Assembly (NCBI GenBank): GCA_949746285.1
Contig: CATJZH010000109.1
Span: 1 to 11,597, forward strand
Source: an uncultured Clostridia bacterium
GTDB taxonomy: Bacteria; Bacillota; Clostridia; TANB77; CAG-508
Reading direction: 5' to 3'
DNA length: 11,597 bases
The first letter of the stretch is position 1, and the number at the start of each line of letters is the position of its first letter. This document shows, piece by piece, positions 9,401-11,597 of this stretch. The position numbers and the translations under genes are program-made. The notes beneath the pieces were generated by a model that was given only the letters and a program-made list of their open reading frames with translations, ran no database searches and was not told the origin of the DNA.

Positions 9401-10648
9401 ATATTGGATACTAAAGTACATGAGGGAACAGAAGGAACACCATATAACATATTACCAAATGATTATGAAGAGTATTATCTAGTAACGGATAGATTACCAG
9501 AAAATGCAGAAGGAACAATGACAGCAGAAGCAATAGAGGTAACATACTACTATGTAAGAAGAATGACAGTAAGAGTAGAATACATAGACAAATTAACAGG
9601 AGAGAAAATACTAGAAAAAGTAGAAGTAGTAGATGAAAATGGAAATATAACATATGAAGAACAAGATAGTACAGAAGTAATAAAAGGACAAGAGGGAGTA
9701 GAGTATAAGACAGAAGAAAAGAAATTTGAAAAATATGAAATAGTAAAAGAAATGTATCCAGAAAATGCACAAGGGACAATGATAAGAATAATAAACCCGG
9801 ATGGCACAGTATCATCAGAAATAGTTGTAAAATACTACTATACAAAGAAAGCAACAGTAATAGAAAGACATGTGGATATAAAAACAGGCGAAATAATAGA
9901 AACAGAAGTACAAGAAGGAGAAGAGAATGATCCATATAAGACAGAGAAAAAAGAGCTAGAAGGATATGATATAGTAGAAGAAAAACTACCAGTAAATGCA
10001 GAAGGAGAAATGAAAGGGGAGACTATAGTAGTATACTATTATATAAGAAAAGCAAACGTAGTAGCAGAATACATAGACAAGGCAACAGGAGAGAAACTAA
10101 AGGACATAGTACCAGAAACAAGTGCAGAAAAAGATAGTACAGAAAAAATAGAAGGACATGAAGGAGATAAATACGAAACAGTAGAAAAAACATTTAAGAA
10201 TTACAAATTAGTAGAAACAACAAACAATACAAAAGGTGAGATGAAGGTAACAACTAAACCAGATGGAACAGTGGAAATAACAACATATGTAAAATATTAT
10301 TATGAAAAAGTAGAAGATAAGAAACCAGATGAGAAACCAAAAGATCCAGTAAAACCAGAAGAACCAAGTAATCCAAACAAACCAAATGATAATAAGCCAA
10401 ATGAAGAAAAACCAAGCACACCAAACGAGCAAAAACCAACTGAAATAACAAATATTTATAATAATATAGTAAACAACAATAATCCATCTGCATCAGAACC
10501 AACACAAACAGTAGAACAAAAAACACCATTAACAGGAGACATATTACCAGTAGCAACATTGGGAATAATGATATTAACAATAATACTAAATGTACTATAT
10601 AGTATAAAAAAAGCATTTGGAATTGGTAAAAAGAAGATTATAAAATAA
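2..10648 (+). CDS. Giant wall-anchored modular surface protein (SpaA / beta-propeller / MucBP), 5'-truncated by window edge
   Basis: Seen: the frame is open from the first complete codon at nt 2 to TAA at 10646-10648, giving 3548 residues with no upstream stop, so the real start lies left of the window. The Met at 137 is internal: 45 in-frame codons precede it and they read as domain sequence. Modules in order are an Ig-like fragment, four SpaA-type domains, 13 propeller blades, an InlB-B-like domain, a split SpaA domain, 2 MucBP, 1 SpaA, 14 MucBP, a proline-rich linker and a sorting signal. Known: SpaA/CnaB and MucBP modules form rigid stalks on Gram-positive surface proteins that sortase links to peptidoglycan. 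Inferred role: a long adhesin or stalk presenting the propeller and beta-module domains to host glycans, mucus or other cells. No catalytic motif was recognised. The ligand and gene name are unknown. The gene is followed directly by its own terminator. Confidence 0.95.
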   Translation, partial: AEIGVQIKNNYASTISDIKVLGKIPFEGNTYVISSSDLGSTFTTKMQDTGIIVPEELQEHAKVYYSENENPDRDLAKEENGWKTKENVENWDNIKSFIIDLGSYVMPTGKEFVFNYTVEIPNGLEFNQVAYSHHGVYFSLDTENGKYRTQTEPNKLGFRIAEKYDLELEKYQTGKDKLVSGATYSFKEIIVNEDGTEGEGETKTGVTNSNGVLGITKLYAEKTYEIREIKVPDDYEINEDVIRFIGHVNKETGELSIEKLSGTPREEIAVEKEDGESYKVRIKVEDEAKATLKITKVEQGTDNKISRVKYRIRGGTLPEKGRVITTNSQGQITVKGILVNEEYTLEEVKADGYYLASPVKLKVVNNDGQYTAEILEGNIANQEVTEEDSIPTINIKLEDEKVPTYNLEITKIKKVTNVETSEAEGENGDNTQDTTYLAGAKFKLCKGTQEIGEYITDESGKIAISDLYQYDQEKDIDQTYTLKEVLAPEGYAKVKDITFKVESKDGSLQFVEELVEGQTAKTYTVEENTVKVIVEDSPSFKLIKKDGETGELLANIKFAIYNVDEGEVPAKNSKGETIGTKEIINGREYYTISTDANGEITADLQEGFYKAVEVQAPEKYDLNNQTHYFGIGASREGKIGVQAEWAKSIGKKEESGNNSINSVAVSLDGSYIVGGYFSSKSLDLGNGIVLDSNGDEDGIIIKYNYYGEIEWTKVIGGNKDDEITSIAVTEDGDYIVVGNFKSAEIDLENGINIRNSSSNGSYYDVVVIKYDSEGRQKWAKKIGNFYDDKINSIISTKDGGYIVGGNFESDSINLGNGITLTNNSEKGQYWAKKSDGMIIKYSSSDELEWAKSIGGIGYDEIKSVSETSDGRYIAAGYFEENIDLGNEVLLTSNGSTDGMIAKYSSLGELEWIKKIGSTYEEEINTIVSTSDNGFIVGGYFKSADIDLGNNVMLKNSGGTDSYGHPCSDGMIIKYGADGNAKWAHEIGGNGIDEVRTVCETSDRGIIVGGYFKSHGKFDLGNDVFLIKNGDFSAAAMIIKYSNEGKAIWSRTIGGVNGDYINSLASMNNTEAYLAGGNRRSAINLGDGVDLWVDGYKGFSDGMVIKFKEVEFPEVITKEARKIEGIDDVIITSVLKTEDEGYVIGGYFEGNLDLKNGVVLEAKGRNTGMLIKYDSKEEIEWARTVGTAVYGISKVSEGGYLVAGYCDTTNIDFGNGIVLKDSGSMILKYSNDGIAEWVYGISASINSVCETKDGGYIVGGTLNSESLDLGNGIIINSNGSSDGLIIKYTSDNSIEWAKALGGDSYDSVKSVYETSDGGYVIGVDFNSKNIDLGNDIIEKSGLYIIKYNSNNQVEWKKWLMYRNYGYMPICETSDGGYVIGIDLLDEITNIGGGIALRRGGHVIKTDSIGNIEWAKGVGGSGYITSVLEIEGGKYIVGGYYSSEINLGNGIVLKSDNGTSDCIGIIFKINPESGAPEVEQLTVENKVKEFEVTTKVRLIDGIKGGSISGEDMKPYEKVKYGNSSTKEIKMIPDENYEIISITINGEEYPYEVNEDGSYTIETIENITEDKHIEVTYSLKDNKITINKVDSKTKLPLKGAEFKLDQIEERSEPESAIGTMTDNGQNYDAVNQEMQEEIQGSLTNNGQEYSTVNKEKEVTDVFGELTNNGTYYFVEQDGKYIPTNGKTYQLANGGTAGKSSTTANSYIPIDLTGKEGKYAVEVNAQVSSESSYDFGYATITETTSAPSYSNSNGRFLYVSGTLSATDYTSAVLEGGKTYYLHLGYRKDGSGDKNDDQIEFNSIKLYEATGISYNFEEIEGKYIPSNISVPNTCANSYIPIDLTNKEGKYAIVVNAETDYTGGSGYLYAVVTENTTRPVYNNSTGRFMYISSTQMTKDYVKYLEAGKQYYLHLGYNNGTGIPAKVNINSINMYKAEEISYNFIANEGRYESNNIGQDNTCANSYIPIDLTEYIGKYNLTVNAEISSQSNYDYGYVTITENGTRPVYNDTTGRLIYISGIQEAKDYNTILQGGKIYYLHLGYYKDSSTSSGEDKFTVNSVEVTLNDSELYHTEVETNSNGQGVTQIPFGKYAITETKAPEGYSINEEPLIVEFRPDENHEFTIENSEKAKVIVHHYKATEKEDGTYEYTEEKLVEDELLEGKIGYNYVTTPKLDLEKYELIKDAEENYIIPENAIGTFAEDLIEVSYYYEEKETPLIVHHYIEGTATPVLLKNGSSAEDINASGKQGSTYTTTAISNEELNNEYELVGIPENAEGTYGEEEIIVTYYYRKVERNVVIKKYAKDAKTLLSGAKFTINKKDIEVVEGEQKEIYTTDAEGKIKVTLEVGAYEIREIEAPEGYMLPEDTVTEIEITRETENEKEIEITNEKAKGTVIVHHYKEGTEEQVPSKEGGIVEDEVRTGYVGETYITKPSQEVVDGYEVTGYPENSSGEYIEGTIEVTYYYRVKDASVIVHYYKANENEDGTYEYTEEKVSDDVTIEGKVSVPYETTEVEDIPEYYELVEEPENKTGTMTEEQIEVIYYYKLKKYDYVVNYLEKDETPEDNTDNKVLHNQKQVSEVEYGTEIQTEDEKIDILGYKYDSCDKDSLTISVEENVINIYYIKDDGSTKPLSYTVEYYKDGIKQEDDTQVEAKNVHILEPDTLKVNKEKINMVDKYEGYRFEKTEPAKVPEVINNGDVIKVYYVRKEGTVTVKYIDKLTGEEIEAPVEKTGKTNEAYDVTENKKEIEGYTLVEEPETLTGTYAEEPQEKVFYYAKNTKVIVKYLEKDETADNADNKVLSEEVTIEGYEGKTYTTEQKEIENYTFVESTENTSGTMTKDVVEVIYYYKYNKHNYTVNYYYDGIKDETAIVAKEAVKGEVIESYEEKLKEGYKFEKVENIPLTITENSEENVINVYYVRKEGTVTVKYIDKLTGEEIEEPVEKIGKTNEPYDITENKKEIEEYTLVEEPETLTGIFTEEEQEKVFYYAKNTKVIVKYLEKDETEDNSDNKVLAAEITIDGYEGKDYTTEQKEIANYTFVDVTDNTQGTMTRDTIEVIYYYLQNTKVTVNYIDKTTGQKLEIVTEEGKVGDIYTAISKDFEEYVLVEKPEQERVTMTKEEIILNYYYVKVSAGVIEKHIDVTTNEILDTKVHEGTEGTPYNILPNDYEEYYLVTDRLPENAEGTMTAEAIEVTYYYVRRMTVRVEYIDKLTGEKILEKVEVVDENGNITYEEQDSTEVIKGQEGVEYKTEEKKFEKYEIVKEMYPENAQGTMIRIINPDGTVSSEIVVKYYYTKKATVIERHVDIKTGEIIETEVQEGEENDPYKTEKKELEGYDIVEEKLPVNAEGEMKGETIVVYYYIRKANVVAEYIDKATGEKLKDIVPETSAEKDSTEKIEGHEGDKYETVEKTFKNYKLVETTNNTKGEMKVTTKPDGTVEITTYVKYYYEKVEDKKPDEKPKDPVKPEEPSNPNKPNDNKPNEEKPSTPNEQKPTEITNIYNNIVNNNNPSASEPTQTVEQKTPLTGDILPVATLGIMILTIILNVLYSIKKAFGIGKKKIIK
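491..1927 (+). other. Four consecutive SpaA/CnaB-type Ig-like domains
   Basis: Approximate units are 491-868, 869-1204, 1205-1615 and 1616-1927. Each opens with a lysine strand (L-E-L-E-K, L-K-I-T-K, L-E-I-T-K, F-K-L-I-K-K) and a G-A-x-F/Y strand or degenerate version. A 'T(D/N)xxG' turn follows, then an E-containing strand leading to 'xAPxxY' (for example L-K-E-V-L-A-P-E-G-Y). The first three end in V/L-E-D (K-V-E-D-E, K-L-E-D-E, I-V-E-D-S), putting Asp where many family members have Asn. Known: SpaA/CnaB folds often form a spontaneous intramolecular Lys-Asn or Lys-Asp isopeptide bond helped by the Glu. The fourth unit lacks a recognisable last strand and runs instead through H-Y-F-G-I-G-A-S-R-E into the first propeller blade. 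Confidence 0.85.
1928..3340 (+). repeat. First beta-propeller, seven ~62-71-residue blades
   Basis: Blades start at nt 1928, 2126, 2327, 2540, 2726, 2939 and 3137. The consensus per blade is E-W-A-K-x-I-G-G, an acidic D-E-I-x-S-V strand, T-S-D-G-G-Y-I-V-G-G-Y-F, (S/A)-x-x-I-D-L-G-N-G-I-x-L, and D-G-M-I-I-K-Y followed by a turn and the next W strand. This resembles SBBP/delta-60-type propeller repeats, where each ~60-residue unit makes a four-stranded blade. Blade 7 ends in a linker-like F-K-E-V-E-F-P-E, and the next unit has no Trp, which suggests that the seven blades close one propeller. Propellers in surface proteins usually bind ligands; the ligand here is unknown. Confidence 0.8.
3341..4435 (+). 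repeat. Second beta-propeller, six blades
   Basis: Blades start at nt 3341, 3533, 3701, 3878, 4055 and 4229. They share the consensus of the first propeller but are mostly shorter (56-64 residues). The first blade opens with a divergent strand (E-A-R-K-I-E-G) lacking the usual W. The fifth has W-K-K-W-L in place of W-A-K-x-I. The last ends in I-I-F-K-I-N-P-E-S-G-A-P-E, which parallels the end of blade 7 and so marks a domain boundary. Six blades is the direct count. An extra strand from flanking sequence could complete or close the ring, so a 6-blade ring is an inference. Confidence 0.7.
4436..4738 (+). other. InlB B-repeat-like (beta-grasp) domain
   Basis: About 100 residues between the propellers and the split SpaA domain. 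Visible landmarks are T-V-E-N-K at the start, a basic/Gly segment I-K-G-G-S-I-S-G-E-D, an A-type strand K-E-I-K-M-I-P-D-E-N-Y-E-I, I-x-I-N-G-E-E-Y, and a closing E-D-K-H-I-E-V-T-Y-S. The pattern 'P..gY.i..i.inG......d.sy.i..i..dh.i.V.y' matches the divergent InlB B-repeat family of Gram-positive surface proteins. Assignment is by recognised pattern only. Confidence 0.6.
4844..5027 (+). repeat. Three short degenerate repeats (G-x-(M/L)-T-(D/N)-N-G)
   Basis: Copies begin at nt 4844, 4910 and 4979, spaced 66 and 69 nt. They read G-T-M-T-D-N-G-Q-N-Y-D-A-V-N-Q, G-S-L-T-N-N-G-Q-E-Y-S-T-V-N-K and G-E-L-T-N-N-G-T-Y-Y-F-V-E-Q. They lie at the start of the insertion in the split SpaA domain, and the third runs into the first large beta module. 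Function is unknown. Confidence 0.7.
5003..6187 (+). repeat. Three tandem ~130-residue beta modules (CBM/jelly-roll-like)
   Basis: Units are about 5003-5419, 5420-5797 and 5798-6187. Shared landmarks in order: a Y-x-F start with G-K/R-Y, A-N-S-Y-I-P-I-D-L-T, G-K-Y-x-(V/L)-x-V-N-A, Y-x-Y-G/A-x-(V/I)-T-E, P-x-Y-x-(N/D)-x-(S/T)-x-G-R-(F/L), a D-Y segment, L-x-(A/G)-G-K-x-Y-Y-L-H-L-G-Y, and (F/V)-x-(I/V)-N-S-(I/V). Alternating beta strands with 'yyLHLGY' and 'inSI.ly' near the end resemble carbohydrate-binding jelly-roll modules. I do not recognise the exact family. Units 2 and 3 share a Cys in N-T-C-A-N-S-Y, which unit 1 lacks. Confidence 0.75.
6371..6862 (+). repeat. MucBP-type modules 1 and 2
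   Basis: Units are 6371-6622 and 6623-6862. Each opens with a V-I-V-H-H-Y strand and ends with an aromatic strand (V-S-Y-Y-Y, V-T-Y-Y-Y), with 'P-E-N-A-x-G-T' before the last strand. This is the pattern of the MucBP (mucin-binding protein) family found in repeated stalks of Gram-positive surface proteins. Module 1 carries a D-G-T-Y-E-Y-T-E-E-K insertion that recurs in module 4. Confidence 0.85.
6863..7153 (+). other. Intact SpaA/CnaB domain between MucBP modules
   Basis: The strands are V-V-I-K-K-Y, L-S-G-A-K-F-T-I, T-T-D-A-E-G-K-I, Y-E-I-R-E-I-E-A-P-E-G-Y and a last strand E-I-T-N-E-K. Candidate isopeptide triad: Lys at nt 6878, Glu at 7037, Asn at 7136. At ~97 residues it is the best uninterrupted SpaA example in the window, and it serves as the reference for recognising the split domain upstream. 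Confidence 0.85.
7865..9160 (+). repeat. Three-module higher-order repeat, two copies
   Basis: Modules 6-7-8 (7865-8524) and 9-10-11 (8525-9160) are duplicate blocks. The first members share Y-T-V-x-Y-Y-x-D-G-I-K and end Y-Y-V-R-K-E-G. Modules 7 and 10 are near-identical in protein and DNA with a constant offset of 636 nt (for example G8084 matches G8720), including the shared A-K-N-T-K-V-I-V-K-Y-L-E-K-D-E-T junction into modules 8 and 11. The DNA-level similarity indicates a recent segmental duplication. Confidence 0.85.
9362..10318 (+). repeat. Two-module higher-order repeat, two copies
   Basis: Modules 13-14 (9362-9853) and 15-16 (9854-10318) alternate in the same order. Units 13 and 15 begin G/T-V-I-E-(K/R)-H-(I/V)-D and contain L-P-(E/V)-N-A-E-G. 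Units 14 and 16 begin V-x-(V/A)-E-Y-I-D-K-(L/A)-T-G-E-K and carry an extra charged segment (D-S-T-E-V/K-I) and a P-D-G-T-V hairpin. Divergence is greater than in the three-module repeat, which suggests an older duplication. Confidence 0.75.
10319..10522 (+). other. Proline/charged wall-spanning linker
   Basis: About 68 low-complexity residues rich in Lys, Pro, Glu and Asn (for example K-P-D-E-K-P-K-D-P-V-K-P-E-E-P), then an Asn-rich stretch (I-Y-N-N-I-V-N-N-N-N-P). Such segments lie just before the sorting signal in Gram-positive wall proteins and pass through peptidoglycan. Confidence 0.85.
10523..10648 (+). other. Variant sortase sorting signal (TPLTG, hydrophobic segment, basic tail)
   Basis: T-P-L-T-G-D at nt 10523-10540 is followed by a hydrophobic segment of ~20 residues (I-L-P-V-A-T-L-G-I-M-I-L-T-I-I-L-N-V-L-Y) and a tail with six lysines ending at the stop. 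The layout is that of a sortase substrate. The first residue is Thr rather than the Leu of canonical LPXTG. Sortase would be expected to cut between Thr and Gly. Confidence 0.85.
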
Positions 10649-10656
10649 TTGAAATG

Positions 10657-10698
10657 AAAATTGGGTTAACTTAAGAAAAGTTGCCCAATTTTTTTACT
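10657..10698 (+). terminator. Rho-independent terminator of the giant gene
   Basis: A 9-bp perfect outer stem (AAAATTGGG at 10657-10665 with CCCAATTTT at 10684-10692) is followed by a T run. A second 5-bp stem (AACTT 10668-10672 / AAGTT 10678-10682) continues it across a small internal loop. It begins 9 nt after the stop codon. Confidence 0.85.
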
Positions 10699-10722
10699 TT
10701 TAATATTTATAATTAGATTCCA

Positions 10723-10754
10723 AAGTGTCGAAAAGTGGCGAAAATTTGACACTT
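10723..10754. promoter_or_regulatory. Putative Spo0A operator: two tandem 0A boxes plus an inverted one
   Basis: TGTCGAA at 10726-10732 and TGGCGAA at 10736-10742 both fit TGNCGAA and lie exactly 10 bp apart on the same face of the helix. TTTGACA at 10745-10751 is the reverse complement of TGTCAAA, a third box on the other strand that covers the -35. The region is also a 10-bp inverted repeat with one G-U (10723-10732 / 10745-10754). Known: Spo0A binds tandem 0A boxes with this spacing near -35 elements. Whether it would activate or repress here is unclear; the perfect promoter would favour repression. Confidence 0.5.
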
Positions 10755-10773
10755 ACATATAACATGATATAAT
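10746..10773 (+). promoter_or_regulatory. Consensus sigma-A promoter
   Basis: TTGACA at 10746-10751 and TATAAT at 10768-10773 are both perfect, with a 16-bp spacer. Transcription would start near 10780, about 25 nt before the ATG at 10805. It lies after the terminator of the giant gene, so the downstream gene is an independent unit. Confidence 0.85.
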
Positions 10774-10792
10774 GCTCTCAAATTATATGTTT

Positions 10793-10807
10793 GGGGGTAT
10801 TATAATG
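10793..10807 (+). promoter_or_regulatory. Ribosome binding site and start codon at 10805
   Basis: GGGGGT at 10793-10798 can pair with the anti-Shine-Dalgarno sequence over six bases with one G-U. The five Gs end 7 nt before ATG 10805. This supports 10805 as the true start even though the frame is broken just after it. The only in-frame ATG of the long frame (10920) has no such site. Confidence 0.75.
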
Positions 10808-11486
10808 GAAAAAAAATGAAGAGAATGAAGAAGTAATAGAAGAAACAAAACAGAAAAAAAGATTTTTTAAAGATAAGAAAAATATCATAATAGCGGTATT
10901 AGTTTTTTTACTATTTTGTATGGCTCTATCAGATTCAGACTCACAGATTACAAAATTAAATAATGATATATCAAGCTTATCAGCTCAAATTGAAGAATTA
11001 AACAATGAGAATGAAGAGTTAAAAAACAAAGTAAATAATGGTAGTCAAGAAGAGAAAAAGGAGATTGAAGAGCTTAAAAAAAGCATTTCAGATAAAGATG
11101 CACATATAAAAAGTATAGAAGAACAGGTAAATAAATTAACATCAGAAAAGTCTGAGTTAGAAAAGCAAATAACAGATTTAAATTCTCAAAAGCAGTCATT
11201 AGAAAAACAAGTAACAGATTTAAGTGCAGCAAAGCAATCAGCAGCTCAGCAAGCTGCTTCTACAGCTAGCACGCAAACTTCTAAAACTGCTACAGCATTT
11301 CAGTCTAAAAAAACAGTTAGAAGTGAAAGTTCATCTCAGTCAAATTCATATACAGTTTATATAACAAATACAGGAGAAAAATACCATAGTGGTGGATGTA
11401 GTTATTTAAGAAAAAGCAAAAATGCTATAGATAAAAATTCAGCTATTGCAAGAGGTTATACACCTTGTAGTAGATGTAATCCATAA
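10805..11486 (+). CDS. Membrane-anchored coiled-coil protein with C-terminal Cys/His (Zn-type) domain; frameshifted at poly(A) start
   Basis: Seen: the frame ending at TAA 11484-11486 is open back to 10806, but its only standard start is ATG 10920, inside the predicted membrane segment and without an RBS. ATG 10805 has the RBS and promoter but reads M-E-K-K-stop. Removing one A from the 10809-10816 run joins them into 226 residues. Parts: a charged cytoplasmic tail with K-Q-K-K-R-F-F-K-D-K-K; a membrane segment around 10881-10928 (I-I-I-A-V-L-V-F-L-L-F); a coiled coil ~10944-11250 with heptads such as I-E-E-L-N-N-E-N-E-E-L; an Ala/Ser/Thr/Gln linker; and a C-terminal Cys/His domain. Inferred: inner tail, outer coiled coil. 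Function is unknown. It may be a true mutation, phase variation, transcript slippage or an assembly error. If the frame is intact in life, translation starts at 10805; otherwise a 188-residue product from 10920 is the fallback. Confidence 0.8.
10809..10816 (+). repeat. Poly(A)8 tract causing a frameshift after the start codon
   Basis: Eight consecutive A follow ATGG. With A8 the ATG frame ends at TGA 10817-10819 after four codons (M-E-K-K). With A7 it would continue M-E-K-N-E-E-N-E-E-V into the long frame. Homopolymers of this length are prone to replication and RNA polymerase slippage, and also to sequencing errors. Confidence 0.8.
11349..11483 (+). other. C-terminal H-x3-C ... C-x2-C domain
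   Basis: The last ~45 residues read Y-x-V-Y-I-T-x-T-G-E-K-Y-H-S-G-G-C-S-Y-L, then A-R-G-Y-T-P-C-S-R-C-N-P. His is at nt 11385 and Cys at 11397, 11466 and 11475. The same 'KYHxxxCxYL...GYTPCxxCxP' pattern is a recurring small domain at the C-termini of Firmicute secreted or membrane proteins and some nucleases. The four residues would suit one Zn ion. The metal and role here are inferred. Confidence 0.75.
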
Positions 11487-11492
11487 ATGTTT

Positions 11493-11550
11493 AAAAGCAC
11501 ATCAAGAATGGGGTAAACATAGTTTAGTTCATTAGCGATGTGCTTTTTAT
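11493..11550 (+). terminator. Rho-independent terminator with nested hairpin
   Basis: A perfect 11-bp stem, AAAAGCACATC (11493-11503) with GATGTGCTTTT (11537-11547), is followed by T. The 33-nt loop contains a smaller hairpin, TAAAC (11514-11518) / GTTTA (11522-11526). It begins 7 nt after the stop. The remaining 47 nt to the window end are AT-rich with nothing recognised. Confidence 0.8.
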
Positions 11551-11597
11551 AATATATATTTAAAATAACAAATTAAGTAATCCTAAAAGAAATCCAA

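Larger units (their letters stand above)
7154..10318 (+). repeat. MucBP-type modules 3-16 (fourteen tandem units)
   Basis: Units begin at nt 7154, 7385, 7619, 7865, 8099, 8306, 8525, 8735, 8942, 9161, 9362, 9566, 9854 and 10055; the last ends at 10318. Each is 67-96 residues. Each starts with a strand of the form V-x-V-x-Y-(I/L)-(D/E)-K, has a 'Y-x-T-E-x-K-x-(F/I)-x-x-Y-x-L/I-V' centre and a 'G-T/E-M' turn, and ends in an aromatic strand, usually Y-Y-Y. Units 14 and 16 are longer, through insertions with N-P-D-G-T-V or K-P-D-G-T-V hairpins. Known: tandem MucBP repeats extend the adhesive head from the wall and some bind mucus. Binding here is not shown. Confidence 0.85.

Noticed and set aside
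7154..10318. Direct repeats as a CRISPR array
   Set aside because: The repeats are coding, imperfect and ~200-290 nt long, with conserved protein pattern rather than short identical repeats with unique spacers.
10541..10565. L-P-V-A-T inside the hydrophobic segment as a sortase motif
   Set aside because: It lacks Thr-Gly at the fourth and fifth positions and lies within the membrane segment. TPLTG just before it has the right place and chemistry.
732..10616. Many open minus-strand frames, very rich in Leu, Phe and Tyr, up to 369 codons
   Set aside because: They are the antisense of A-rich coding repeats (reverse complements of gaa, aaa, gta and aca-type codons). They have low complexity, no convincing ribosome binding sites, and lie entirely within well-supported plus-strand domains.
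10816..10836. ATG at 10816 as an alternative start for the small gene
   Set aside because: Its frame ends at TAA after six codons and does not join the long frame.
10920..10922. ATG 10920 as the natural start of the small gene
   Set aside because: It falls at the end of the hydrophobic segment, has no ribosome binding site, and the open frame upstream encodes a sensible charged tail and membrane anchor. It is kept only as a fallback.
2..11597. Transposon, integrase, attachment site, tRNA or rRNA
   Set aside because: No transposase or integrase motifs, terminal inverted repeats with target duplications, or tRNA/rRNA-like sequence were seen.

Overview
The window is very AT-rich, with a purine-rich (mostly A) coding strand, A/T-ending codons, TAA stops and a Gram-positive cell-wall sorting signal. 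It also has consensus sigma-A promoter and Spo0A-box-like sequences. Together these point to a low-GC, probably spore-forming Firmicute of the class Clostridia, perhaps an uncultured gut Clostridium relative. No species can be named from the sequence.

About 92% of the window (nt 2-10648) is one reading frame that is already open at the left edge. It is the C-terminal 3548 residues of a giant wall-anchored surface protein, probably an adhesin or stalk. The order of modules is: the end of an Ig-like head domain; four SpaA/CnaB-type domains; 13 beta-propeller blades that look like a 7-blade and a 6-blade propeller; one InlB-B-repeat-like domain; a SpaA domain split by a ~455-residue insertion carrying three copies of a ~130-residue beta module; two MucBP-type modules; an intact SpaA domain; fourteen more MucBP-type modules with higher-order duplications; a Pro/Lys/Glu/Asn wall-spanning linker; and a variant sorting signal (TPLTG, hydrophobic segment, basic tail). 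A rho-independent terminator follows directly.

After a short intergenic region there is a separate transcription unit. It has a perfect TTGACA-N16-TATAAT promoter, two tandem Spo0A-box-like heptamers just upstream and a third, inverted one over the -35. A good ribosome binding site precedes an ATG at 10805. The gene encodes a small single-pass membrane protein with an extracellular coiled coil and a C-terminal H-x3-C...C-x2-C domain that probably binds metal. As written, an eight-A run just after the ATG puts the start out of frame (M-E-K-K-stop); one A fewer restores a 226-residue protein. A second terminator closes the unit.

The genes appear to be transcribed independently. The sequence shows that both products are membrane- or wall-exposed but does not link them functionally. 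The observations most worth following are the propeller and split-SpaA architecture of the giant protein, and the poly(A) frameshift and Spo0A-like operator of the small gene.
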